Source: JAURVT01 sp049059935
GTDB taxonomy: Bacteria > Actinomycetota > Actinomycetes > Propionibacteriales > Nocardioidaceae
Assembly (NCBI RefSeq): GCF_049059935.1
Contig: NZ_JBMGQR010000001.1
Coordinates: forward strand, 62,001 to 126,000
Direction: 5' to 3'
DNA length: 64,000 nucleotides
Below, piece after piece: positions 23,024 to 32,187 of the stretch (position 1 is the stretch's first letter; every line of letters begins with the position of its first letter). Position numbers and translations under genes: made by a program. The notes beneath the pieces were generated by a model. The model was not told the DNA's origin and did not search any database. It saw only the letters and a program-made list of their open reading frames with translations.

Positions 23024-24436
23024 ATGCTGATGAAGCCCCTCCTGACGGCATGTCTCGCTGTGGCGGTTGCTCTCGTGACGCCCATCGCGCCGACGGCCGC
23101 CGGTCCGCAGCCGCGGAAGGCTCGTTGCGACGTGCGTGTCGAGCCCGGGGCGAACCTGCCGCGCGCGGTAGCGCGTGCCGACCGTGGCGACCGGATCTGT
23201 CTGTCCGCGGGCACGTACCGGCTGACCCGGCCGATCCGTCCGCGCGCGGGCCAGACCATCGTGGGCTCGAAGGCGGTGCTCGACGGGTCACGCATCCTGC
23301 GCGGTTTCGTCAAGCAGCCAGACGGCTGGGCCGTCCGCGGTCAACGACAGCAGGGCGAGCGCAACGGCGAATGTCTAAAGGGGAAGGCCTGCACCTACCC
23401 CGACGACGTGGTCCGCGACGGCAAGCCCCTGCGCCGCGTGCTCAAGCGCTCGCAGCTCGGGCCCGGACGCTACTGGTTCGACTACAAGCGCAACACCATC
23501 CACGTCGGCGACGACCCCCGCGGACATCGTCTCCGGGCGCTCGTGTCCTCGGGCGCGATCGTCTCCCGCAACGGCGCCGCGGGCGCGAACGTCACGGTGT
23601 CCGGGCTGACCGTCCAGCGTTTCGCCACCCGCGCGCAGCACGGCGCCATCGAGACGACCGCACCCGGCTGGACCATCAGAGGCACGACCGTGCGTGACAA
23701 CCACGGCGCCGGCATCACCACCCAGGGCCACGCCCGGATCGTCCGCAACCGGGTGCTGCGCAACGGCCAGCTCGGCATCGGTGGCACCGGCGACCACACG
23801 CTCGTCTCGCACAACGTCATCGCCGGCAACGGCCGTGGAGGCTTCGACCCGGCCTGGGAGGCCGGCGGCGCCAAGTGGGCGGTGACCGACCACCTCACCG
23901 TCGTCGGCAACCGGGTCACGCGCAACACCGGCCCCGGCCTGTGGACCGACATCGACGCCCAGCACACCACCTACTCCCGCAACGTCGTCCGCGACAACAC
24001 GTGGATGGGGATCTTCCACGAGATCAGTGCCGACGCCATCATCAGCGGCAACACCGTCACCGGCAACGGCCACGGCTTCGACGCCTGGCTCTGGGGCTCG
24101 GGCATCCTGGTCGCCGCCTCGCACGACGTCAGAATCAGCAGCAACCGGCTCGCCGACAACGCCCAAGGCATCGGACTCATCCAACAGGACCGCGGTATCA
24201 GCGACGTCGACGGGCGTCCGCGCGTGCTGCACAACCTCGCGATCACAGGAAACCGGGTGGCGATGGCGCGCGGGGACTCCGGCATGGTCCAAAGCGACGG
24301 CAACGGCTTCGTCTTCGACGACCCCACCATCACCTGGTCGGGCAACGTCTGGACCCAGCGCGACCGCGACCCCTTCGCCTGGAACGACACCAACCTCACG
24401 CTCGCCCAGTGGCGCGCACTCGGCCACGACAACTGA
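23024..24436 (+). CDS. secreted right-handed parallel beta-helix repeat protein
   Basis: I choose the ATG at 23024 (MLMKPLLTACLAVAVALVTP), giving 470 residues; the longer frame upstream is not protein-like. A signal peptide ending near PTAAG is followed by a strand (VEPGANLPRAVARADRGDRI), then ladder-like repeats typical of a parallel beta-helix from about residue 185: NVTVSGLTV, WTIRGTTVRDN, ARIVRNRVLRNGQLGIG, TLVSHNVIAGN, ISGNTVTGN, VRISSNRLADN. Such folds are found in secreted polysaccharide lyases and surface proteins. No catalytic residues can be named, so the substrate is unknown. Confidence 0.82.
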   Translation: MLMKPLLTACLAVAVALVTPIAPTAAGPQPRKARCDVRVEPGANLPRAVARADRGDRICLSAGTYRLTRPIRPRAGQTIVGSKAVLDGSRILRGFVKQPDGWAVRGQRQQGERNGECLKGKACTYPDDVVRDGKPLRRVLKRSQLGPGRYWFDYKRNTIHVGDDPRGHRLRALVSSGAIVSRNGAAGANVTVSGLTVQRFATRAQHGAIETTAPGWTIRGTTVRDNHGAGITTQGHARIVRNRVLRNGQLGIGGTGDHTLVSHNVIAGNGRGGFDPAWEAGGAKWAVTDHLTVVGNRVTRNTGPGLWTDIDAQHTTYSRNVVRDNTWMGIFHEISADAIISGNTVTGNGHGFDAWLWGSGILVAASHDVRISSNRLADNAQGIGLIQQDRGISDVDGRPRVLHNLAITGNRVAMARGDSGMVQSDGNGFVFDDPTITWSGNVWTQRDRDPFAWNDTNLTLAQWRALGHDN

Positions 24437-24547
24437 GCCGCGACCGCTGGTCGCGACGCGACGCTTCCGTCCCGCGGAGGATCCCCGACCGGTGATTCGG
24501 TCTGTGTTGATCTGCGCAGCGGCTTCCTGATTTGACCGCGTCTGTCC

Positions 24548-25984
24548 ATGGTGGCTGCGAACATGGGGCCGATGAGTGTTGATGCCTGTCTCGACGCGGT
24601 CCGTCGACTTGCCAACGTCGTTGATGTCCCCGGTGCGCCCACCACATTGAGGCTCGAGCAGGTTAATTCGACTGCCGATGGCTTCAAGTTGAGGTGGTCG
24701 TGCTTCGACCCGATCGCGTGGGCGAACCGCGACCTGCCGAGCAAGGAGCAGGCACGGATGAGAGGGACCGTCCGTGTCGGGCTCAAGGTGGGAGACCCTG
24801 AGACGACCGCACGGGCGTGGTGGGCACGAACGCAGCTCGCAGCTGCGCGCCGGTACGCCCGGCACCTCGACGCCGACTGGGAACCAGGCGTGCCCTGGGT
24901 GAACCGCACCTGGACCATCGACGAGGCCTGGAAGGCACTCACCGAATATCTGACGGGCCCCCGAAGACGGGTACACACCGAGGAAGACGGCGTCCACGTC
25001 AGCTTCGACGACCCGGACCGACTCGACGAGGTCTACGAGTTCAAGCCCCGCGAGTGGGCCGCATACCTGCGCGAGTTCACCTCAACCACCCTGGGGCCGC
25101 TCGAACCAGGCCAGGTCGGCGACTCCGAGATCGTCCCCGCGGCCATTCCCCTGATCGACGGGCTGCCACTGTTCGTGACCGATGAGCTCAGCGAGATGAT
25201 GGGGTCGAAAGGCCCCGCGGTGACGTTGGTCGACGGACGAATCGTTCGGGCCCCGCACCGACCGCTGTGGTCCCGGCCGTTGCCGGCGCCGACAGAGCGC
25301 CCGACCCTGCGCGGTGACCTGCAGATCGTGATCGACACATCGCGGCCCGACGACCCAACGGTGCGACTTCTGGTCGACGGTTTCGACGTCCTCGACCCTG
25401 AGCGTTTCGACACCGGCTACGACCCCGACAGCCTGCTAGGCACCGGCGATCTTGTGCCCACCGATCCCCCACACCGTGTCGGGCTCTATCACTGCAAGTG
25501 CGACACGCTCTTCTGCGAGAGCATCGCGGGCATCATCGTGCGCCGAGGCGACCGGATCGAGTGGACAGACTTCCGTTCGCTGACCGGGCAGTACGACGAC
25601 AACCCCACATCCATCGACGGGTTGACCGATCCCTACGCCACCGACACCGACGGGACCTTCGAGCCGTCCGCACTCGACCTGCCGACCATCTCCTTCGACG
25701 CCAACCAGTACCTCGCCGAAGTCGCGCGCGCGACCGCCGACCGCGCCTGGGAAACGCCCATCAGGGCCCTCTGCCGGTTGGTCATGACGGCCCGGCCCCC
25801 ATGGCACCTGTGGACCGGCCGCTCCGAGGACGAGCTGACCGTCGACACCAACGCCACCCGCGACTCCCGCGGAGTCCTGCGCGTCCCTCCAGGAAACCCC
25901 GAACAACTCGCGGCGTCGCTCATCGAGCTTCTCGACGCCGGCCACCACCCACGCACCATCGCCGAGCAGAGCCTCTGGCATTAA
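24548..25984 (+). CDS. hypothetical protein of 478 residues
   Basis: The frame has three nearby Met codons (24548, 24563, 24572); the later ones (MGPMSVDACLDAVRRLANVV) look more natural as a start. The protein is soluble and mostly acidic, with no signal peptide. Notable parts are a Trp-rich helical region (AWWARTQLAAARRYARHLDADW), a Cys cluster YHCKCDTLFCESIAGI near residue 317, and a C-terminal helix (LAASLIELLDAGHHPRTIAE). I do not recognise a family. It is a lone rightward gene in the accessory region. Confidence 0.65.
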   Translation: MVAANMGPMSVDACLDAVRRLANVVDVPGAPTTLRLEQVNSTADGFKLRWSCFDPIAWANRDLPSKEQARMRGTVRVGLKVGDPETTARAWWARTQLAAARRYARHLDADWEPGVPWVNRTWTIDEAWKALTEYLTGPRRRVHTEEDGVHVSFDDPDRLDEVYEFKPREWAAYLREFTSTTLGPLEPGQVGDSEIVPAAIPLIDGLPLFVTDELSEMMGSKGPAVTLVDGRIVRAPHRPLWSRPLPAPTERPTLRGDLQIVIDTSRPDDPTVRLLVDGFDVLDPERFDTGYDPDSLLGTGDLVPTDPPHRVGLYHCKCDTLFCESIAGIIVRRGDRIEWTDFRSLTGQYDDNPTSIDGLTDPYATDTDGTFEPSALDLPTISFDANQYLAEVARATADRAWETPIRALCRLVMTARPPWHLWTGRSEDELTVDTNATRDSRGVLRVPPGNPEQLAASLIELLDAGHHPRTIAEQSLWH

Positions 25985-26166
25985 CCCCACCCATCCGCAC
26001 CGCGCGGTCTCAAGAGCTCTACTGAGCTGCACCTGGAACCCCACGGTGCACAGGATCGTGTGGCCCCTACGCGGCACGCGACGTTTGCGGGATCGGAACC
26101 GATCGTTGTCCCGAAGAGCTGCACCCGAGTTCGCGGGTTCACGCATAGCCAAGCGCAGCGCTCCTT

Positions 26167-26535
26167 TCAGTCGTGACGCTCGTCGACGGGGACGAAACCC
26201 CATTCGAGGGTGATCGTTCCCGACACGCCGCGATAGGAGTACGTGCAGGACGGTTCGAGGAACGATCCACCTAGTGACCATCCGGCCGACCCCTGGTACT
26301 CACCATCGGGTCCATCGAGCTCAGCGATGAGCCTGGACGAGGCTTCGTCGCACTGACGGTTCAACTCCTCCTCGCGACCAAGCGTGACAAGTGCGAAGAC
26401 GAAGAGCAGACCCGCAGCAATCACCAAGGTGAGCAGCGCAGACAGCACCGGAGCGACGACCAGCAGCCGCATAGCCACCCCCGCGGGCGTCAGCGGTCGT
26501 AGGGTCGAAGCCGGCCGCGCTGGGTCGTCCGCCAT
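26167..26535 (-). CDS. hypothetical membrane-anchored protein
   Basis: This 122-residue protein starts MADDPARPASTLRPLTPAGV, has one long hydrophobic helix (MRLLVVAPVLSALLTLVIAA and onward), then a soluble domain with two cysteines (RQCDEASSRL and SCTYSYRG). That domain is probably outside the membrane. No family is recognised. A gap of 74 bp separates it from the secreted protein gene at its right. Confidence 0.65.
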   Translation of the reverse strand: MADDPARPASTLRPLTPAGVAMRLLVVAPVLSALLTLVIAAGLLFVFALVTLGREEELNRQCDEASSRLIAELDGPDGEYQGSAGWSLGGSFLEPSCTYSYRGVSGTITLEWGFVPVDERHD

Positions 26536-26609
26536 ACGCGCATCACCTGAAGCCTCGTTCCGATCCGCCGGGGCGCTCGCCCCCCAGCGGGGTGCCGAGG
26601 CGCGAGAGA

Positions 26610-27185
26610 TCAGCCACGGCGGGTGGAGATGAAGCCGACGCCGTCTTTACCGAGCCCGTCGGACTCGATCATGTCGTCACCGTGACCTCGGGCCGCGCGA
26701 GGCACCGCGCGCCCACCGAGATCGCCGGCGTCAATCGACTGCACGCTGGTCTGCATGATCCGGCCCCGCTCGCTCAGGCAACTCTGCGGGACGACGAAAC
26801 GCGCAAACCCACGACGACCCTGATCCCATCGGACCGACAACCGCGGGCAATCCACTGCGTGGTCACGCTCGGCTTCTGCCGGGAACACACGCAGCTGCAC
26901 CATGTAACTGCGCTTGCCCGTCGGCAGGCTGTACACGAAGTAGTAGTCGCCACGGCGCGGCGTGAGGTCGACCAAAACGGCGGTACGACGTGGCTGGACA
27001 GTACGCAGTCGCACCGTCACCGCAAGGTTCTCGGCATTGTCCTGGACCTTCACCGAACTGATGTCGATCCGGCGAGGGACCTCACCGACCCCGTCCTTGC
27101 GCGCCTTGGTCTGCGCAGCAGAGGGACCCGCACTGAGACCGACCACCAACACGGCCAACACAATCGACACCAGCACACGACGCAC
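26610..27185 (-). CDS. secreted protein, paralogue of the adjacent gene
   Basis: The GTG at 27185 (VRRVLVSIVLAVLVVGLSAG) has GGAGG six bases in front; the product has 191 residues with a signal peptide cleaved near PSAAQ. The mature part reads TKARKDGVGEVPRRIDISSV, KVQDNAENLAVTVRLRTV, then GFARFVVPQSCLSERGRIMQ, and matches the adjacent gene in layout and motifs. Two cysteines (DCPRLS, QSCLSE) are shared with that paralogue and may form a disulfide. The function is unknown. Confidence 0.75.
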   Translation of the reverse strand: MRRVLVSIVLAVLVVGLSAGPSAAQTKARKDGVGEVPRRIDISSVKVQDNAENLAVTVRLRTVQPRRTAVLVDLTPRRGDYYFVYSLPTGKRSYMVQLRVFPAEAERDHAVDCPRLSVRWDQGRRGFARFVVPQSCLSERGRIMQTSVQSIDAGDLGGRAVPRAARGHGDDMIESDGLGKDGVGFISTRRG

Positions 27186-27377
27186 GAGCACCCTCCCCCT
27201 CAGACTCACAATCGCCAGCAGGCTATGGCCGACCCGGGCTCGGCGTCCCGCGAACACCAAACCCACCACCGGGCACACACCCTGCGGAGTCGCGCCCCAA
27301 CATCGGGGCCACGCCACGCGCGCGAGGCCGGACGTCCACCCGCAGTCGCCACTAGCCGCCAGCTCTTCGCAGGCATT

Positions 27378-27420
27378 CATCACGCGGAGCGTGAGCACAG
27401 CGGGGTCCCGCCGCGGAACC
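27378..27420. repeat. hairpin repeat between the two paralogues
   Basis: The perfect stem TCACGC-GGA-GCGTGA is at 27380-27394, followed by GCACAGCGGGGTCCCGCCGC. It lies in the gap separating the two related secreted-protein genes. Confidence 0.7.
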
Positions 27421-27502
27421 GGACTGTCGCGTCTTGCCGAGGCATCGAGTGTTGCCCGGTCGAGGTGCTGGGCGTGGACCGCCCATTCGCAGGACGGCGG
27501 TG

Positions 27503-28090
27503 TCAGCCTCGTCGGGTCGTGATGGTCGACGTCTCGTCCGTCAAGTCCTCGATGCTGCTTGGCTCGTCGCCCCGACGGGCAATGTTTGAGAACACGGCGC
27601 CACCGAAGTCCTGCTTGTCGTAGGAGAACGCCGACGTCTCGACCCTTCCTGCGGCAGCACCCAGACACGACTGGGGCATCACGAAGCGGAAGTAGCCTCG
27701 CTTACCTGTCTTGACCGTGGTCTGCAGACCTGGGCACTGGACGCGACTCGGACGACCAGCCTCGGGGTCGCTGGGAAGCAGCAGCGCGGTGGTCTTGTAC
27801 CGACCACCAGCAACTGGCACCGACTCAACGATGAAGACGGGCGCATCGGACTCAAAGTTCTTCGAGACTCCGACCGTGGCGATCGTCTGTCGCTTAACCA
27901 CGTTCGCCATCCGCACCGTGACCGCGAACTTCGCCGCGTTGTTCTGCACCTTCACGCTACGGATATCGACCCGACTCGGAGCGTCACCGGCCTTATCCTT
28001 CCGGGTCTTGGTCTGCGCAGACGCAGGTGCTCCGGCCAGCCCAACAACCACACCAGCCGCCACGAACGCGATCAGCACCCTACGAATCAT
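27503..28090 (-). CDS. secreted protein, paralogue of the adjacent gene
   Basis: I use the ATG at 28090 (MIRRVLIAFVAAGVVVGLAG), 8 bases after GGGGGA; the product has 195 residues. After a signal peptide ending ASAQ, the mature protein follows the same plan as the gene at 26610: TKTRKDKAGDAPSRVDIRSV, KVQNNAAKFAVTVRM, GYFRFVMPQSCLG, and an ending in TTRRG (STRRG in the paralogue). The shared plan indicates a tandem duplication. Both may bind a ligand or surface partner, but nothing shows which. Confidence 0.78.
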   Translation of the reverse strand: MIRRVLIAFVAAGVVVGLAGAPASAQTKTRKDKAGDAPSRVDIRSVKVQNNAAKFAVTVRMANVVKRQTIATVGVSKNFESDAPVFIVESVPVAGGRYKTTALLLPSDPEAGRPSRVQCPGLQTTVKTGKRGYFRFVMPQSCLGAAAGRVETSAFSYDKQDFGGAVFSNIARRGDEPSSIEDLTDETSTITTRRG

Positions 28091-28334
28091 CAAGACCATC
28101 CCCCGTCGATATCAGCGCCCTCTGCGCTCATCTGACGCGAACACTAGGTGCTGAGCAGACGCAACACGGCAGAACACACCCGATCCTCAAGACGCGCCGG
28201 CTCAAGGACTCACAACGCAACGGCTTATCCCGGCCTCGTCGTGCCCTGGCGCCGCGAGCGCGACCTCTCTGTCGCCTCCGGCCCGGCTGATACCTGCGGT
28301 GGCCGAGCAGGGCGCCTGTCACCTCAGATCAGCT

Positions 28335-28598
28335 CTACCCGTTGTTCGACTTCTTGGCGTAGTCGAAGCTGAACGACCACCATCCGTCGCCGAAGCGGGA
28401 GAAGCACCGCTGGACGTTCGTCGGGGTGTACCCGTAGCTGCGGTACTGCCCCAGCGTCTTACTTAACGTGCTCTCGCACGCCGCGTACCCGTACACGGTC
28501 CGGTTGTAGCTCGCCGCGTGAGCCGGAGTTGCGATCCCCACACCCAGGCCAGTCGCAAGGATGCCCGCGGCCGCTACGCTGCTCAATCTTTTCTTCAT
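28335..28598 (-). CDS. small secreted protein
   Basis: The ATG at 28598 follows GGGGGAG and starts MKKRLSSVAAAGILATGLGV, a clear signal peptide cleaved after AHA. The mature peptide is about 60 residues, rich in Tyr, Ser and Trp, with two cysteines (YAACEST, QRCFSR) and the end SFSFDYAKKSNNG. It could be a small secreted effector or antimicrobial-like peptide, but I know no family. The adjacent 244-bp and 280-bp gaps show no gene. Confidence 0.72.
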   Translation of the reverse strand: MKKRLSSVAAAGILATGLGVGIATPAHAASYNRTVYGYAACESTLSKTLGQYRSYGYTPTNVQRCFSRFGDGWWSFSFDYAKKSNNG

Positions 28599-28878
28599 GC
28601 CAGCTCCCCCGTTTCTTGTTGCCGCCACCTCGGCGCTGACACAGACACTAAAGGCGTGCGGGGTCACCTAGTCGCGGGCGAGGCTCATTCGCTTGGGCTA
28701 ATGGGGCCGCTGCGCAACCGGCGCTTCATTGAAGTTCTTACCGCACGGGTCGCGCCACTCTGAGTCAGCAGCCCCTTCACTCAGCTCCGCGCTACGCACC
28801 CCTCCTACACCTCTGGCGTGCCGATCAGCGATCGCCGAACGGCAAAGGCACGGCCCCCGGAGCGTCCAACCGCGGACC

Positions 28879-29367
28879 CTAACCCAAATCGACTGCCTCA
28901 CCCGAGGCGGTAATCAGCCACCCACCCGACGAACGCGCGAGATCCACGACACCTGCCCCGTTGAGGTACGTGGAGTCGTCGTCACCGAACGGGTCTTTCA
29001 AGTTCTGCCCGACGCGAGAGATGTCCACCCGCGCCCGATCGACGGACTGGCTCAGCATGGCGGACCGAGGCACATTCGGTGACAGGTACTTGGGATCGGC
29101 GCCTAGTTTGCTCTCCAAGTATTCGGCGCAGGGCCGATCGGGGGTGTTCTGGTCCTCGAACCGGTCATCGACCAGCTTGCAAGCCTCGCCCGGCTCGCTA
29201 TTGCTCAAGGACGCGTAGAAGTTGAACACAGCCAGTCGTGCGCTCCCGTTCAGATCACCCGTCTGAGCTGGCTGGTCAACGATCGGATCACGCCTACCCT
29301 GCTCGGCACAACCTGCAGCACCGAACATCAACACTGCGGCGGCCAGCCCAGCCAGGTCACGCCTCAT
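28879..29367 (-). CDS. lipoprotein of unknown function
   Basis: The 162-residue protein has a lipoprotein signal (MRRDLAGLAAAVLMFGAAGC) with the lipobox GAAGC. The mature part has a helical region NFYASLSNSEPGEACKLVDD, a second Cys pair partner (DRPCAEYLES), and a C-terminal strand pair (GGWLITASGEAVDLG). The layout resembles NTF2-like small-domain lipoproteins of actinobacteria, which often help cell-envelope processes, but this is uncertain. It is followed by a composite repeat on its upstream side. Confidence 0.78.
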   Translation of the reverse strand: MRRDLAGLAAAVLMFGAAGCAEQGRRDPIVDQPAQTGDLNGSARLAVFNFYASLSNSEPGEACKLVDDRFEDQNTPDRPCAEYLESKLGADPKYLSPNVPRSAMLSQSVDRARVDISRVGQNLKDPFGDDDSTYLNGAGVVDLARSSGGWLITASGEAVDLG

Positions 29368-29459
29368 CTAAACCGCCGTTCCCCATCGAACCCGCTTAAC
29401 GGTAAACCTGGAACCTAGGCTGACACAGCAGTTTGGAGGACGACTCCGACGGTTACTGC

Positions 29460-29580
29460 CGGAACTTCACGCAGAGCGTGACCCGTAGTGCGGGAACCTC
29501 GACCGGCACCACTCCCCCAGTTTTCGTCAGTGGTCGGCGACGTCCCGCAGGGATAGGCTCGCGGAGCGACCCGATGCGGG
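29460..29580. repeat. composite palindromic repeat
   Basis: The left hairpin TCACGCAGAGCGTGA is at 29467-29481, then TAGTGCGGGAACCTCGACCGG, then CACTCCCCCAGTTTTCGTCA, then GTCCCGCAGGGATAG and a right hairpin half CTCGCGGAGCGACCCGATGC. It shows all modules of the family in one element. The 293-bp gap before the next gene contains little else. Confidence 0.65.
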
Positions 29581-29660
29581 ATCCCGACGCGCTTCGCAAG
29601 AAATGCTTCTCGACGCAACATGTCTACGCTGTGGTCACTGCGCAGGCCGCGCCGACTTGG

Positions 29661-30815
29661 TCAGTCGCTCGACTCCGAAGCGTCAGCCGCTGCCTCGTCC
29701 GTTGCGCCCGCGTCGGGCGCCGGATCCGCAGTGCGAGTCTCGGGAGGCATCCCCATGAGGAGCTCTCGGAAAAGGACCCGGAAGCTCGGCGGCAGGTCTC
29801 CCGCGCCCACCAGGAAGGTCAGAACGTCACACGCGAGCTTCGCGGCGACCGGATCGAAGTCGTCGCCGAATGCCTCTGCCAGGTTGGGACGACGCTTGAC
29901 GGCCACCCCCGCGGCCAACACCTCGAGATAGCGCATGCCTCCGTGCAGCCGGCCTGGCGCGATGAAGTATCGCCCGAACACCTCCACGAGGGTCCTGAAG
30001 TACTCAGGCAGCAGCGCCCGCTGGCTGCCGGCAATCTCAGCAAACGTCTTGGCCAGAGCTTCTTTCTCGCGCTTCGCCTGTTGGCCGCCCAGGAAGTACT
30101 CCTCGAACCTCGGCGCGATTTCGTTCGCCCCAGTGGTGGCCACATACGACACTGCTCGCGTTAGCGTGAACAGGTACAGCCAAGCCAGATCCAGCAGCAG
30201 GGCGACGTGAACAGGGTTCTCACTCGATAGGCCCTTCGCCCGCGCGAGGGTCGCCGGCAGAGCACTGAGATTTCGATACGAGTCAGTTGCCCACGCGTCG
30301 TACCGGAGGGCCTCAGCCAGCGGCTTGAGCTTCTTGTCGAGCGTCGTGACCTTCGACTGGAACTCGTGATGCGCGGCAGGATTGAAGAGTCGATCGATGG
30401 CGGCATGACTCTTTGCCCCCGAGTTGTGAACACGCAACAGGATGTCGAGATCTGCGCTGGTGAGGGTTCCGAGATCCAGTCGTTGAGCAAGCACCCGCGC
30501 CGCTTCCGTAACGCCTGAGGTACGCAGCAGCCAAGCACGGTCGGGAGCGAAGAGGTCTGAGACTCCTCGAAGCCAGAACATCCGTTCCGTGGTCCTCGAG
30601 GTCGAAGTCTTGCAGTCGAAGATCTCGATGCGGTGCTGAGAGTTCGGAGCCGGGAAGGTGCCGAGCACATCGAGGTCGGTGAACTCCTGATACCGACTAC
30701 CGGCCCGCTCCCGATCTACGGCCGTGCGCAATGGCACGTTCAGCCGGGTGGCTCCGCCCTGCTCCCACACGAGACGTCGAGCAAGGAGCTTGAGCTCAAG
30801 GTCCTTCTCGCTCAT
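29661..30815 (-). CDS. PD-(D/E)XK-like nuclease candidate of the five-gene module
   Basis: This 384-residue protein starts MSEKDLELKLLARRLVWEQG. The N-terminal 100 residues carry a pattern typical of PD-(D/E)XK nucleases: TDLDVLGTF with D49 as possible first acidic residue, then IEIFDCKTS with D67 and K69 as the second half. The rest is helical without recognised motifs and ends in an acidic Ala-rich tail. It is the second gene of a pair, overlapping its upstream partner by 4 bases, and would act on DNA or RNA if the nuclease call is right. The call rests on motif spacing only. Confidence 0.65.
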   Translation of the reverse strand: MSEKDLELKLLARRLVWEQGGATRLNVPLRTAVDRERAGSRYQEFTDLDVLGTFPAPNSQHRIEIFDCKTSTSRTTERMFWLRGVSDLFAPDRAWLLRTSGVTEAARVLAQRLDLGTLTSADLDILLRVHNSGAKSHAAIDRLFNPAAHHEFQSKVTTLDKKLKPLAEALRYDAWATDSYRNLSALPATLARAKGLSSENPVHVALLLDLAWLYLFTLTRAVSYVATTGANEIAPRFEEYFLGGQQAKREKEALAKTFAEIAGSQRALLPEYFRTLVEVFGRYFIAPGRLHGGMRYLEVLAAGVAVKRRPNLAEAFGDDFDPVAAKLACDVLTFLVGAGDLPPSFRVLFRELLMGMPPETRTADPAPDAGATDEAAADASESSD

Positions 30816-32092
30816 CCGAGCGGCCCCCTTCCCATCAGTTGTTCGAACGCCCGGCTCAACCGAGCCTCATCCACCGCGCGCGTCCGCTGCAACTTCGCTG
30901 AGGTCTGCAGCGGCTTGAGGGCCTGAGCGTCGAGATTCAAGAGGTTCTGAACGTCACTCGTTGCCTGTCGCCCGTCAACGATCTCCTGGGCCGCAAGCAG
31001 AGAACGCGCCACGCTCATCGCCTCCCGGTTCTCCTGCGTACTGATGAACTCCACCCGCTTCCACGACCCCCAGGGCTTCGTGTCCGGGAGGAACTGAACC
31101 ACACCCTGGTCCCGCATCAGCTTGTACTGCCGCTCATGGGATCCATGTTCTGACAGCTCACCGCTACCCACCAGCCGGTCGATGATGGCGATGGCACTAC
31201 GCGTGTTCGTGGCTCCTCCGAAGGTCTGCCCGCAACGGACGCACGCCACGATCGCCAGCGCCTTGTCCATCACCATCTTTCGCACGGTCAGCAACTCACG
31301 ATCCACCGTGTAGGGCACGGACGCGAAGGCACGAGTGGTCCCATCCGGAATCGTGACCGCGGGTGCAGTGATGAGGCCCATGGAGACCGCGTCACGCAAC
31401 ACCGCGTCTCCATCGCCCACCGGCAATCCTTGATAGGAGTGGATGCGGTGGAGCGCCTCAGCCAGTTCACCGGGACCGTGATCGATCAGCACGTCGGACA
31501 TCGCCCCGGGGTTCTCGAAGGCCGAGAAGGGCGAGTACAGGATCTGCCCATTCTTCGTTTCCAGCTTCTTAAACACCGACGTGCCAGCCCCAACAGCGAA
31601 CACCTCGTCCGCGTCGCGACTGCCGAAGCCCAGTTCGTCGTAGAGGCCCTCGACGGGCATCGGGCCGGCCGCCAGCCGATGCACAACGGCAACCAGACCC
31701 TCCTCGACTTGGCGCGGACCCCGGTCGCGCCACACTCCACCGAGGTCCTCGTACAAGTCGTGGAAAACCGGAATCCGCTCAGTGATTCGGACGATCTCAC
31801 CGTGCCGGTCGCGATCGAGGTCGACCAGGTCGGCCTCGGCAAGTGCCTCCAGCGCCACCGGCAGCTGGAACGACCCGATGTCCAGCGTGTCCGCAGCAAC
31901 CGTGGCCAACGCGTCCATCTGGTCGACGATGTTGCGGCCCTTGATCAGACCCGCGATGTCTGCCGCCATCCCCACCAGGCGCGTGTTCTTCAGCGGCGAC
32001 ACCAGCCCAGAGTTGGGGTCCACCGTCCTCATGCCCAGAGTCGCATCCTGGCACCTCAGTCCCTCCTCGAACGCCTCCAAGACTGATCCCAA
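30812..32092 (-). CDS. helical partner protein with possible winged-helix segment
   Basis: The 426-residue protein is mostly helical. The N-terminal part includes TVDPNSGLVSPLKNTRLVGM, and LQLPVALEALAEADLVDLD-type phrases (residues 70-100) suggest a winged-helix segment. A possible CxxC site (VACVRCGQTFG) lies near residue 290, and its second half contains another helix-turn-helix-like stretch (RSAIAIIDRLVGSGELSEHG). I do not recognise the family. It overlaps the nuclease-like gene by 4 bases (ATGA), so the two are made together. Confidence 0.65.
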   Translation of the reverse strand: MGSVLEAFEEGLRCQDATLGMRTVDPNSGLVSPLKNTRLVGMAADIAGLIKGRNIVDQMDALATVAADTLDIGSFQLPVALEALAEADLVDLDRDRHGEIVRITERIPVFHDLYEDLGGVWRDRGPRQVEEGLVAVVHRLAAGPMPVEGLYDELGFGSRDADEVFAVGAGTSVFKKLETKNGQILYSPFSAFENPGAMSDVLIDHGPGELAEALHRIHSYQGLPVGDGDAVLRDAVSMGLITAPAVTIPDGTTRAFASVPYTVDRELLTVRKMVMDKALAIVACVRCGQTFGGATNTRSAIAIIDRLVGSGELSEHGSHERQYKLMRDQGVVQFLPDTKPWGSWKRVEFISTQENREAMSVARSLLAAQEIVDGRQATSDVQNLLNLDAQALKPLQTSAKLQRTRAVDEARLSRAFEQLMGRGPLG

Positions 32093-32135
32093 CCTTCATG
32101 CCCGACGACACTTGCCCGGCACAGTCTAGACCAAC

Positions 32136-32164
32136 TTGAAAATAAGGTGCTCATGAGATGTACT
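32136..32164 (+). promoter_or_regulatory. candidate promoter of the wHTH-TPR gene
   Basis: TTGAAA (32136-32141) and TGTACT (32159-32164) are spaced by 17 bp in an unusually AT-rich 95-bp gap between divergent genes. Just after the -10 the sequence GTACTTGTCGTAC could serve as an operator. The encoded regulator may control its own transcription and that of the divergent pair. Confidence 0.4.
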
Positions 32165-32187
32165 TGTCGTACTACTTAGGAGTATTC

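Noticed and set aside
25436..26281. A 281-codon minus-strand frame opposite the 478-residue protein
   Set aside because: It mirrors the codon pattern of the plus-strand gene and contains Gly/Arg runs typical of shadows.
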